Positions 36,301-46,179 of a stretch of 64,000 bases of DNA are shown here, piece after piece. Position 1 is the first letter of the stretch; each line of letters begins with the position of its first letter. The notes below the pieces were generated by a model that saw nothing but the letters and a program-made list of their open reading frames with translations, ran no database searches and was not told the DNA's origin. The position numbers and the translations under genes were made by a program. The DNA lies in contig CM072342.1 of the NCBI GenBank assembly GCA_036874045.1, positions 3,804,501-3,868,500 on the forward strand, given 5' to 3'. Origin of the DNA: Cymodocea nodosa (lineage: Eukaryota > Streptophyta > Magnoliopsida > Alismatales > Cymodoceaceae).

Positions 36301-39300
36301 TTTGCCATTAGGTTTAGATCCTTTGACAAGTCAACTTTATAAAATAGAGAAATCAAATAATAATAAAAGTGTATAAACATCAGAGGAAAATAAAACCCCA
36401 GATCGTTAATAGAAACAACATTAAAGTATCAAATTTTAATTAGGCAACAAGGCAGTGAGATGATCAAAGTGTATCAAGGTGACCTAAAGCAATTTCCAGA
36501 TTGAATCCAACCGCTTGGAGACTATCAAGTTACCCTATTGTCTAGCTTGGCTTGGTAATCCAAGGTGATGTAGCGGTTCACCTTGATAACTGTATTTCCA
36601 TGTTATTTTTACACCAAACATAGAAATAGAATGAATTTGATTCCATTCGTTGCCACACTTATTTCGATGAACAAACACCACTTATTGTCAAAAGAATTCC
36701 TGTAATTTAATTCATATATTTTATAGTTGCATTGGACTGTTTGCATCTTCGGCAATCTAATTCTATCATATTGCATTTGAATATGGTTATCTTGGATCTA
36801 GGACTTACACTTTTTATTTTTTGGCCAGCTGGCTTTATATTTTGTATTTACGATTTTTCATGTGTTTAATTATAAACATTTCTACCATGTATATTATATC
36901 ATTCTTTTTATTTTTCAAGCGTGGTGTGATACGTGAAATTCTGTTGCGTAGTCTTATACGATGATATATTTTTACCTTATTCATCTACCAATATTTGGTG
37001 CCGTGGTACATTATTGAGGATATTGCTTATGTTTCCCAATATTTTGTTTCCAATGGGAACATAACAGTAATGATGTCTAGCTGGACGCATTTATTTTTTC
37101 TACCTTTAAAAAGTTTCTATTGAACTTAATTTAATATTCTATGGTATGGGCTTTTCACTTTGATTTTCAGGTTTTTTCTGTCCAGCTCCTGCACAATTGT
37201 TCCAATTAGAAAGCCTATTATTTTTATTGGTAGTTTCTTTGTTGTTCCCTACCTTTAGATGGAGTTTGTGCATTTAAAATTAGACAAAAATGAATTTAAA
37301 TTCCGTCCAATTCCAAAATAAGAAGTGTTTATGCTCTTGACATTTCAATTTCAAAAAGAAATAAAATTTTGGATTACAATGTAAACACAAGAATGTGAAT
37401 TCTCATTTAGAGATGTGAAATTCATGTCTCATTTTTTTTGCATGTCTCTTAATGATTGATAAATGACATCTAAACATTTAATAATATGATTATATGATAT
37501 GTCAATTTGATTAATGTAATAAATTTATTAATTAATTATATTTTTTTTAATTACTTAAATTATTTAATTAAATAATGAATTAATTAAAGATAATTATATT
37601 ACATTATTATCATACATAAATATAAAATTCTAATTTTGTTCAATTCCATACTATGCACAAATGCCTAAATTTTGATTTTCATCCAATTTCTGAACATAAA
37701 TAAATACTTGTATTTTAAATTTTGTTTCAGTCAAATTCTGTAAAATTTTAATTTCGTTAGAATTCCAATTTTACAGAATTCTAATTTTATGTGCGTTTAG
37801 GGTCTATTTTGGATGGTATTTGTTGTAAAATTTGGGACATTATTATTTTAAGAAGTTATTTGATTGTTCAAGTTATCTTGGAGTAGAAAAGGTTAATTTT
37901 AGGAAAAACATCAAACTTTTGGTAAGAAAGAAAACAATAGTGGCAACTTCTTTCAAAAACTACCTCGAGGTAGCTTCTCCTAGGACCTGCAATTTTATTC
38001 ATTATTTTCCTTTATTTTTCCTCTTTGTTATCATATCTTTACAAAATAATAGCATAATATTACACGTACCACCTATTAATCAGGCGAGGCCTACCATGTG
38101 CAAAGGAATCTAACGAGCTCTAATTAGATAAAGTTGTTATTTTTATTTAAATCAATGTACAAAAATCATGAAATATTAATCTCTTTCAACCTACGATCGA
38201 TAGATTAGGTAATACATATTTCAAATCCAATAAAAAGAAAATCATATTTCAAGCAGAAATATGGACGTCTATTTTTTTCTCAAAGGGAGAATGACACTAT
38301 AGCAATAGGGAGAACCTCTTGGAGTTATTTAAATGGTTGCTGGGAAAAATAGCAAAGATAAATGTGTCAGTTTATTTGATGTAAAAGTTATTGTAGATTT
38401 GGACCCTCATAAAACAATTTTTTTGGAATTTGTTGCTCAGAATCTAGTTTCTCCTTGTATGCCCAAGAAGTTAGCTTCTACCTTTAGTGTCTAGAATCTA
38501 TTCTTGAGAATAGTATTCCAGAATGAACCTTTAGTTGATAGATTAAATAGATAAACTAATTCCTTGGCTTTTGTCTGTGATTGTTTTTCTATTAATCCCC
38601 TAACTCTTGATATAGGAATCGGCTATTCTTTTTTGAATTTGGGGAACACAGTTTTGAATACTATAACGAAGTCTGCTGTTTTGGATTTCTAGGGATTTGA
38701 AAAAGATGTCCGATAGGTGTATACCTTATACCAAATCAATGTGCGGGCAAAGAACGTCCAATAAATAAACTCAATGACATGATTCTTTGCTAAAGACAGC
38801 ATTTGCTTTTATCTATTTCACAGACACATTGTTTATTTATGATTTATTTAGTTTGATATTTTATAGGATCTTCAAGGACGAATCATAAGAGTGAACTATG
38901 CTAATGATCGACGTCCTAGTGCTGGTGGTGGTGGCGGGGGCTATGGTGGAGGAGGATATGGAGGAGGGGGTTATGGTGGAGGAGGATATGGGGGAGGAGG
39001 CTACAATGCAGGGTATGGGGGTGGGGGCTATGGTGGAGGTGGGGGGACTTACGGGGGTGGTGGGGGCTCTGATGGAGGCGGCTATGGTGGTGATTATGGC
39101 GGAAGTGGCTCTGGTGGAGGTAACTACAACGTTGATGGTGGAAATGGAGGTGCGTATGGGAGTGGTGGGGGCGGTGTTAGCAGCACCGGGAACGAGAATT
39201 ACACTTTGACTGCTGGAACTGATTCTTATGCAGGTGCACCGGTAGCTGATGGATATGGAAACAGCGGCAGTCTTGGTGGAGCTGGAGCCATGGGACACGG

Positions 39301-39415
39301 TAGTGGTACAAGCGATCCATCTAGCAGCAGAATTGACGCCATGGATGATGGCGACGATACTTTCAAGAATCAAGAAGTCCCGCCATTTGATAGGGAGGAG
39401 AGGGCCGGATTATGA
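33326..39415 (+). CDS. Mitochondrial-type glycine-rich RNA-binding (RRM) protein
   Basis: Exons 33326-33437, 33541-33609, 33673-33779 and 38867-39415 join in frame and predict about 278 residues. Residues 1-32 are rich in Arg, Ser and hydrophobics with no acidic residue (MMAFASRLRSLVKQTVPLSS), a likely mitochondrial presequence. One RRM follows, with RNP2 VFIGGL (34-39) and RNP1 SRGFGFVTY (72-80), closing with GRIIRVNYAND. A glycine-rich tail of YGGGG repeats and an acidic end (DAMDDGDDTFKNQE) complete it. This is the plant GR-RBP/mtRRM architecture; relatives bind RNA, and some (ORRM proteins) act in organelle RNA editing. Intron 3 is 5.1 kb and full of repeats. The frame stops at 39413 with REERAGL, while the neighbouring frame carries EPDNYATKS, a more family-like ending, suggesting a one-base shift near 39401. 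Confidence 0.88.
34253..34390 (+). repeat. Dispersed intronic repeat, copy 2
   Basis: GATTTCACCTTTTCAATTAT through TTGATTGATATAATTTCAC to ATATGTTTTCAATTTAGGTA parallels 8505-8640. It lies just upstream of a MITE in the same intron. Confidence 0.55.
34420..34876 (+). mobile_element. MITE (Tourist/Harbinger-like), copy A
   Basis: The ends are imperfect inverted repeats: GAGCCTATTTGTGTAC with CTTAAAATTAAATTTG on the left, and the complement of GGTGAGGTTTGTGCAC with CAAAATTGAAC on the right. A TAA trinucleotide flanks both sides (34417-34419 and 34877-34879), the target size expected for PIF/Harbinger-type MITEs. There is no coding capacity. The interior (TTAATTAATTCAACTAG, AATTTATTACATTAATTAAT, ATTATTAGATGTTTATATG) reappears in reverse orientation at 37259-37804. 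Confidence 0.65.
35050..35325 (+). repeat. Degenerate ATACTCATATCTAGGAGTAT array
   Basis: Variants of TTTTATACTCATATCTAGGAGTAT occur near 35059, 35099, 35173, 35256 and 35297, often preceded by TTCTAGACC. The spacing is irregular (about 40-80 bases), so this is a decayed array rather than a clean minisatellite. The unit itself is nearly palindromic around CTCATATCTAGGAG. Confidence 0.55.
35880..36120 (+). pseudogene. LINE reverse-transcriptase zinc-binding (zf-RVT) remnant
   Basis: On the plus strand the region reads VEYAKHMWNSLAPRKV, stop, VFGWLMLHGGVLIEMDSREE, then EQVQFLWCSCGDGETLKECL. This matches the plant non-LTR retrotransposon zf-RVT pattern (W...AP.KV..F.WL..., then a C.C...E....L..C knuckle). 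Only this C-terminal part is recognisable. It lies inside intron 3 of the RRM gene in the sense orientation. Confidence 0.6.
37259..37804 (-). mobile_element. MITE, copy B (inverted relative to copy A)
   Basis: The left end GATGGAGTTTGTGCATTTAA mirrors the right end of copy A, and the right end reads GTGCGTTTAGGGTC. The reverse complement of the interior matches copy A over AATTTTATATTTATGTATGA, TAATGTAATATA and AATAAATTTATTACATTAAT. A TTA lies at the left edge, but the right flank is not an exact match. It is slightly longer than copy A and has no coding capacity. Confidence 0.65.
38330..38745 (+). pseudogene. Protein-like remnant of unknown family inside intron 3
   Basis: A plus-strand frame gives KCVSLFDVKVIVDLDPHKTI followed by LEFVAQNLVSPCMPKKLAST, then stops, then LAFVCDCFSINPLTLDIGIG. 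Long low-complexity-free peptides between few stops look like a decayed coding sequence, perhaps another retroelement segment. I cannot assign it. Confidence 0.3.
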
Positions 39416-40933
39416 GCCTGACAACTACGCAACCAAGAGCTAATGATCAAAATCCTATAGCGAGCTGAAAACTGTGCCCTCGTACGTGTTTTATTTCAGA
39501 GACCCACCCATATGAAGAAGTGTTTTCGGGCAGGTTCGAGTGACTAAGACTTCCATGCTGCGTTGGTGTTCCATGTGGGCAGATTCGATTCAACGGTAAA
39601 TTTTGTCTCAATATCATGCCCCGTGGGCTCAATAAAATCTATGGACGTAATGGAAACCCAAATTTGTGTTATCGTTTAGGACGTAATGGTGCTATTATTT
39701 TTTTGGAATTGTAATGGTAATATTTCAATATGCGCGTTTGAGAAGGATGCTACGTTGCGTTTCTTTCCTCCTACCTTCGTTTTCTCTTGTTCGATTAATC
39801 TCTTCTGTTCAACTTGATAATACATTCTTGGCTGTTCACCATGATCTTAGTTAGGGTTTTGCCAATCCGAAAGGGTTTAGGTTATTTCCTCCAGTTTCCA
39901 TTTTCCGTAAAATTTTTTATAATGAGTGAATGAAATAATTAATTTAATCGATACCATTTTTTATTAGCGCGATTAGTATTGAAGTATTTATTAAGATGCT
40001 ATAGGGAAATCCATCATGCTAGATCGAATCATCCTTCACAAATGGTAGTTAAATCATTTCTGGCTAAAATCACTACGATCCATGGAATCTTGATGATTTT
40101 AATGTCTGCATGAAGGCCGCATGATTTGGCATTTGGTGGTTTTCTATGGTAGTAGAACCATGGGATGCGGAAAGCGCAAGAGTTTTCCCGATATAATGAA
40201 TAATAGATCTATCAATGAAGGAGCATGGAACACTAAGGATAAATAAAAATGCATTCCCAAAGTTATTGTTATAGCCCTACATCTCATAAGTTGGGTCTGC
40301 AAACAAGTACAAGTGCTTTTAAAATTTCGATTCAATAAATTATGATTTTGAGAATTATAAGACCAGCACTTGATATCTAACGGTTAGAAGAGAAGAAAAT
40401 GAGATTATTATTCATAGAACACTATGGATTATATATATATATATATATCTAAGTGAACAGGAAAGCTAGTTGATGGTCCACAGGACTGGCTGGACTTCTG
40501 CCTCTTCAGTTTGTTGCAAAAAGTCTGCTTCTTGCCATCTAGCTCAACTTCTTATAAAAAACAAAGACGATCAATAAATAAAATGCCTTTAGGAATAATC
40601 CCAATACACAAGCAAGCCAGCTAACTTGTAAACATCATCAAGCTGAATCACCAAAAGATCCACGTTGTGGAGGAATTAGCAATTAAGCTTCACATGCCGC
40701 ACAAGTAGATCTGAGCAGCTTGCTTTGACTGTAACTCTTTGATCACGCCTGACCTGCCAAGTTGAAATGAATGAATGCGTTGAAGCTTTACAAGGGAACC
40801 TTTTGCCAAGCAAGTAGCCTACATCTTGCTCTTTCAGATTCCATGTTCTAGAAAAAGACTGGTAGAGATGCATGTGGCATGTTTTTAAGTGAGTAAGCTG
40901 CCATTCGATCCGAGGATCAGTTTGGTGCAAACT
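39416..40933. other. Intergenic sequence between convergent genes
   Basis: 3' regions of the plus-strand RRM gene and the minus-strand PPR gene. A minus-strand open stretch at 40676-40930 lies just beyond the PPR stop codon and is most likely 3' UTR. An (AT)n run lies at about 40431-40449. Confidence 0.45.
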
Positions 40934-42967
40934 TCAGGCATTGAGACCAGCCCAGTTCTTAAAAGCAACAAGTGCTTCCGTTTTCTTCATATTTTTCCTC
41001 TTCATTTTCGCCACCTTTAGCTTCTTATGGGTCTCCATAAATGCCTGCTTATATCTCCACTTATCAATGAATATCTTCAACTCATGCGCCTTCTCCACTA
41101 CTTCCATGGAAGCATCAAAGAAACCTCCCTTAACCAATGCATACAATAAGGCATCCACCAAAGCATTGTCAAACTTCACACTTTTTTTCTTCTTTACGTC
41201 TGTCCACAAAATCAGTACACTGAAGTACTTCTCTGCGGAAACATAACCATTGATCAGAGAGAGATAAGTCTGCTCATTGGGTTCAAATTGCAAAAATAGC
41301 ATTCTTCGATATGTTCGTCTTGCATCCTCCAACCGCCCAACCTTGCAGAATGAATGTATGATGGAATTCCAATCATGGGTGGCAACCTCAACCCGCGGAT
41401 CATAAACTACAGAGTCTAAAAATCCAGCCATAAGCTCAGGCCGATGATTTTCCATCAGACCAGTCATGATGGTGAGATAGCTCATCTTCAATTCAGGCAG
41501 ATTCGCCTCTCTCATACCTCTGAAGAGAGAAAATGCAGACTGAAAATCTTGGACCGTCATGGATGCATCAATCAAAGATTCGTAGCTGCCGGAGTCTAAT
41601 TTAAGTCCAGCATCACGAATCTGAGTGACCAATTGGGCTGCTTCTGCTGTCCTTCGCTCTCTGCAATAAGCTTTAAGAATGGATGAGTAGACGCCAATAC
41701 CCACAGAGGCTCCCCGAGCATGCATCTCATCCATAATGGTATGGGCCTTATCTAACATACCTAGAGAAACACACGCATTTACAATCCCAAATCCAACAGA
41801 GCACTCGATCCCAGGCATCGAAAGGGCCGACTCAAGCTCCTGGGAATCGGCAATAAGACCAGCCAACTCCTTCACGCTTCCGTTTTCAATAAAGCATCTC
41901 ACTACCTTTGCATATGTCTCTTCCCCAAAACCTTTCCAATCCTTACCTTCCTTTGCCCCACCTTCTTCACTCAATGCCCTCAGCATGACTACCGAAATCG
42001 ACTTCATGTTGCCGGATTTCACATAACCACCGATCAAATTCTCACGAATCACGTTTCTCTTGTATGCATTATCTGCAAAACCCAAGCTGGAAACCAATTC
42101 TTGGAGCTCCAGGATCCTACTTTCTAGCCCCTTCCAGGCAAAGAGGTAAGCCATAGCTCCAAAAGTCTCCATGTCCTGCACCGCACCCAAAGTCGACATG
42201 GTCTCGATGACCTTCGTAGACCCCGACACAGAGCCGAGTTCACGGCAGCACACGTCCATGGCCACATTGAAAGCCCTCAAATCAGGGACCATCGATCGAG
42301 TGCCCTCCTCGGCGGCAATCCTACAGTTCTCCTCAAAAACTTCAAGAAACGAACGCAAGGCAGAAACACCACCAATCCTCCTACAGATCGATATCACCGC
42401 CTCGCCCCACACGGAAAAAGGCGGGAATACCCTATTCTTGAACATGGCCCTCACGAGAGCTAGCGCGGGGGCCAACGCCCCGGCGGTGTCGAGGGCGGAG
42501 AAGAGGGTATTTAGGGTGTGCAGAGGAAGGGAGTGGGGACACCTGTCGAGGAGGAAGACGGCGGAGGCGAAAGCGCGCTTGAGGTTGTGAAGATCGGGGC
42601 GGGAGGAGAGGTGGGAGATGAGGGCGTGGGAGACGTCCGGTGGGGGGAAGAAGGAAGCAGCGGCGAGGGCCCTGAAGGACCTCCATGCCTCGTCGGTGTC
42701 GGACGCGCGGATGGAGGAGAGGAGGGTGGAGTGCAGCGCCGCCGCGGCGTCTGGGGCGAGGCTACGTTGGTGATGGTGGGGTGGGGGAGGCGGTGCAGGA
42801 GGTGGTGGGGAAGGGTAAGTGGTACGGGAGAAGAGGGTGGGGCGGAGGAAGGAGTAGAGGACGGGGACTGGCTCGCCGGCGCCGGAGGAGGAGGAGGAGA
42901 ACTTCCTTGTCGCCGCCGGTATTCTGGAAAGGCAGAGGAGGAGATTTGAGTAGGGTTTCCCCCGCAT
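40934..42967 (-). CDS. P-class pentatricopeptide repeat protein, probably mitochondrial
   Basis: A single intronless frame of 677 residues. The N-terminus (LLLCLSRIPAATRKFSSSSS) resembles a mitochondrial presequence and is followed by a proline/histidine run at 54-67. P-type PPR motifs are visible at about 231-265 (DLRAFNVAMDVCCRELG), 390-424, 425-459 (GVYSSILKAYCRERRTAEAA), 460-494, 530-565 (DWNSIIHSFCKVGRLEDARR), 566-600 (TYLSLINGYVSAEK) and 601-635. The C-terminus is strongly basic (KKLKVAKMKRKNMKK) with no E or DYW extension, so an editing deaminase role is unlikely. PPR proteins bind organelle RNA sequence-specifically. It resembles the At1g69290/At4g17616 type, from memory only. GC content falls steeply from the 5' to the 3' end of the gene. 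Confidence 0.9.
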   Translation of the reverse strand: MRGKPYSNLLLCLSRIPAATRKFSSSSSGAGEPVPVLYSFLRPTLFSRTTYPSPPPPAPPPPPHHHQRSLAPDAAAALHSTLLSSIRASDTDEAWRSFRALAAASFFPPPDVSHALISHLSSRPDLHNLKRAFASAVFLLDRCPHSLPLHTLNTLFSALDTAGALAPALALVRAMFKNRVFPPFSVWGEAVISICRRIGGVSALRSFLEVFEENCRIAAEEGTRSMVPDLRAFNVAMDVCCRELGSVSGSTKVIETMSTLGAVQDMETFGAMAYLFAWKGLESRILELQELVSSLGFADNAYKRNVIRENLIGGYVKSGNMKSISVVMLRALSEEGGAKEGKDWKGFGEETYAKVVRCFIENGSVKELAGLIADSQELESALSMPGIECSVGFGIVNACVSLGMLDKAHTIMDEMHARGASVGIGVYSSILKAYCRERRTAEAAQLVTQIRDAGLKLDSGSYESLIDASMTVQDFQSAFSLFRGMREANLPELKMSYLTIMTGLMENHRPELMAGFLDSVVYDPRVEVATHDWNSIIHSFCKVGRLEDARRTYRRMLFLQFEPNEQTYLSLINGYVSAEKYFSVLILWTDVKKKKSVKFDNALVDALLYALVKGGFFDASMEVVEKAHELKIFIDKWRYKQAFMETHKKLKVAKMKRKNMKKTEALVAFKNWAGLNA

Positions 42968-44917
42968 CTCCCTGTTCCCCTTCTTCTCTGCAAATGTTTA
43001 AACTACTCCTTCAAAGCGTTACCTTAATTTTTTTGGTAAGGCGACAGAAGAAATAATCAAATTAATTTCCCTTCGAGCGCTGAGCAAATTGTTCTAAGAT
43101 TAAGATTAAAGATTAATGATTAATTCTTTATGTCGGTTAAGATTAAAAATTTCTCTGAAGGAAAATTTAAAACAAGTAAATAATAAATTATTAGGATAGT
43201 AGTGTTGAGAATCGATTAAGCGGTAAATTTGTCAATATCTTTTGTTGAATAAAAATACGAAGCTTCTTTTTTTTTACGATGTAAAGAAAGTCGATTTTAA
43301 GGTTTTAAATATGATAATCTAAAATGAGTAACTACACTTATCATTAAATATTTATTTTTATAGTAGCTTTAGAATTAAGTATGTTTGAATGAGAATAATA
43401 CTATTTATCATTAAATATTTATTTTTATAGTAACTTTAGAATTAAGTATTTTTAATGAGAATAATACTATTTATCATTAAATATTTATTTTTATAGTAAC
43501 TTTAGAATTAAGTATGTTTGAATGAGAATAATACTATTTATCATTAAATATTTATTTTTATTGCAATTTTAGAATTAAGTATGTTTGAATAAGAATAATA
43601 CTAACACGAGTGACTTCTTGAAAAAATTTTATATATCTTTTGTTTCTGTTAGTTGTAACGAGTCACTAGAGATTTTAGGTTACATATACGACCTCTTGTG
43701 ATATCTTTGACTTCTTGTGATCTTAATCAGAACGTATAAGTAGTAGTTGTAATTTTATTAAGATATAGACATATACACGGTGTATATTATGATTATTAAA
43801 AAAAAAAAATTATCTAAACTAATACCTAATAAAGATAACTTAGAAAAATTAATTTCAAGTTCAAATGTTATCTCAAATATACAAAGTATTCATTTGAAAT
43901 TCAATATATTTTGAGTAAATGGAAATATTGAATTATCTGCAAGTTTACTAAATGTGGCTCATTAATAGAAAAGTTAACTCTCTTAACGAAGTTACTTTTC
44001 TCACGTAAATAGATAATTTTATCCAGAAAGTAAGTTACAAGGCACAGATCTTCTAACATTAAAATTTTAAAAACAGCATTCAGAAGTTGTATTTACAAGA
44101 ATGGAGAATTTTGAAGAGGTGATATATAATTTGATTACTTGTATTACTTTTTTCCAAAACTTAATCCTTTCAAGTAATTAAAAGAGAAAGATCAATAAAT
44201 ATTATCAGAGATTTAAAAAAAATCTATTTTAAGAAGAAAGACCGTTCATCGTGAAGGTAACCAAGAGTCACTTAAAAGAATAACGAAATTGAATTTTAGT
44301 TGAAAATAAAATTTAGAATTTAATTACTTATACTACATTTTTCAAAAGTAAATAGAAGTGCACATGTAAAGAATTAAGAGTTTCAAGCGCGACGGATAAG
44401 GTTGATGATGGCCAATAATTGCATGAACGGGAAAAAAGCGAAGGATCACAAGGTTGAAGGCGAACGAACGTGTAAAGGAGGAATCTTTACAAAAGAGATT
44501 TCCGAGCTTTCTTGACTTTACCTTTCCAGACCCTCTCAACTATGATTTTATTGTAACTATTACATAATTAGATGTAAATTATGTAAAGAATCGATTTTAT
44601 CATTTAAGCTACCTTCATAATAGTGCATGGAATGAGTGAGACGAAAATGTTGTACAATTAAATAAGGTCGGTAATGACACCACCGTCAACATCATCTATC
44701 TCTCCGTCACCACCCCTGGTACGAAAGAAGATGCACACGAAACCCTAGAATTACGTCCCACCAACCAGACGACGGGAGAAGAGGAAAATGACAGACAAAT
44801 GCCGCCCACAGGCATTCATGGTGTGCTTCGTCACATGCCCGTCGACAGAAGACGACAACGAGACAGAGAAGAGCGTTTTGGAGGGTTTGATTCTTCTTCT
44901 TCTTCTTCGTGCCCACG
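42968..44917. other. Intergenic sequence upstream of the PPR gene
   Basis: The PPR promoter lies here (minus-strand gene, so upstream is to the right of 42967), followed by AT-rich spacer with the 67-bp minisatellite described separately. The last few hundred bases belong to the 3' flank of the PDCB-like gene. No further gene was recognised. Confidence 0.45.
43338..43605 (+). repeat. 67-bp minisatellite, four copies
   Basis: Near-identical units start TTATCATTAAATATTTATTT at 43338, 43405, 43471 and 43538, giving periods of 67, 66 and 67 bases. Each contains TTTAGAATTAAGTATGTTTG and GAGAATAATACTA. One copy has a small change (TATTTTTAATG instead of TATGTTTGAATG), and the last has TTGCAATTTTAG. 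The high identity suggests recent expansion. Confidence 0.9.
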
Positions 44918-46179
44918 TCAATCCATCGGCAGAACAGCAAGGAGCAAGAACACCACGGCCGAGGAGAAGACGTAGCCGCCCCACCCCCTGAGGTCACGAG
45001 CCGTCCCCGTTCCATCCGTCGTGACGCCATCCGTGCCCGAGGGGCCGATCCCACCGCCCAGCACTCCGGTTGTTGGGGTGAAGTTGGTGGGTGTGACTGT
45101 GTTTGACAGTGGTGGCGTTGTGTTGGTGGTGGGAGTAGTAGAGGAGGGGCTATTTCCCCCCGCCGCCGCCGCCGCACTGAGAACAGAGAGGAAACGAATT
45201 AGATCGGCCATATGCGTGTCTTCCTTCACATTTGTGTGTGTGTGGACATAGGTATGTATATATATATATATATATACCTTGCAGTTGATGGGTACGAGCA
45301 AGAACCATAGCCTGCAGATCATTGCAAGAGAATAAAAGGATTTAATCCATCATTTCATTTGTTTGCCGAGTTAATAAATTGGAAAGCATGAGAAGAGGGG
45401 CGGATTGGAAGAAAGGGAATGACTGCTTACTTGGGTCTTTGTCGGTTATTGTGGCCGTGCCGGAGAAATCACAGGCCTGAGCTTGCTGCCCGTTCTTCTG
45501 GAAGAAGCTGTTGGCAGCATAAGAGCAGTGGGATATCACGGTATCTGGTTCGTAGCAAGCTCCCTTTTCATGTATTGCTAGGCAATCAGCCCCGGCTCCG
45601 CAAGCATAGTCCAGTGTCTTCTGGATGCCCTTGTCCTCTGCATCACTCCTACAGACGCACCATGATGCATCTGAAAAAGCACAAAACGGGTGGAGCAGGA
45701 GGAGAAGACATAGATATATCACAAGATAACCATACATGTGTGACAAAAATATTGGACTACTACTTCAGCATCTTTACCATGCCGCCTTCCAAATCTACAC
45801 ATTTTTCTTTGGCAAGTGAGAATAGTCTTTCAGCAGAAGAAGAAAAAAAAAACCAAAAAATAGTTCAAGGCATACTCAGGGAAATAAAAAGGGAAAGAAA
45901 TCATAAGCAGAGAACAAATGTAAACCCCCTGTGTCATGAGTTTTCAGCTTCAAGTAAACCACAACACAGGTACATACATAAATCGATCTAGTGTTTGCAA
46001 ACCAGAAGGAAAAATAAACCATGCATCTAAAAGAATGGAAAAGGGGGGAAACGGTAAGAAATAATACCAAACAACAATTTTTCAAAGGGTACCAGAAGTG
46101 GAGAGGATAACCAGTAAATCTCACCTGAAACGCCAGTGATGGCCAAGATGAGCACCACAATCAGAACAAGCAGAGACAT
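44918..46179 (-). CDS. PDCB-type X8/CBM43 GPI-anchored callose-binding protein
   Basis: Four exons, 46179-46125, 45670-45431, 45311-45278 and 45176-44918, splice in frame and predict 195 residues. Exon 1 encodes a signal peptide (MSLLVLIVVLILAITGVS). The X8/CBM43 domain spans about 22-107: WCVCRSDAEDKGIQKTLDYA, CGAGADCLAIHEKGACYEPD, HCSYAANSFFQKNGQQAQAC, and FSGTATITDKDPSYGSCSYP, with the regular cysteines. A Thr/Ser/Pro-rich linker follows. The protein ends in a hydrophobic tail (GGYVFSSAVVFLLLAVLPMD) typical of a GPI attachment signal. Arabidopsis PDCB proteins of this size bind callose at plasmodesmata and influence symplastic transport; the same role is inferred. Intron 3 opens with a (TA)n run directly at its donor. 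Confidence 0.9.
45255..45276 (-). repeat. (TA)n run at a splice donor
   Basis: The run begins with the T of the GT donor of PDCB intron 3 (exon end 45278, donor bases 45277-45276). Length changes here would alter the first bases of the intron but not the GT itself. Confidence 0.7.

Noticed and set aside
38861-39373. Minus-strand 170-codon frame rich in Ser/Thr/Ile
   Set aside because: It is the antisense of the glycine-rich YGGGG repeats of the RRM protein.
40676-40930. Minus-strand 84-codon frame after the PPR stop
   Set aside because: No PPR or other motif; best explained as 3' UTR.
42432-43056. Several open frames on both strands over the 5' end of the PPR gene
   Set aside because: They are shadows of the GC-rich PPR N-terminus; none shows a domain.
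43338-43605. Regularly spaced repeats that might suggest a CRISPR-like array
   Set aside because: Units are contiguous with no unique spacers, in a plant nuclear context; it is a minisatellite.
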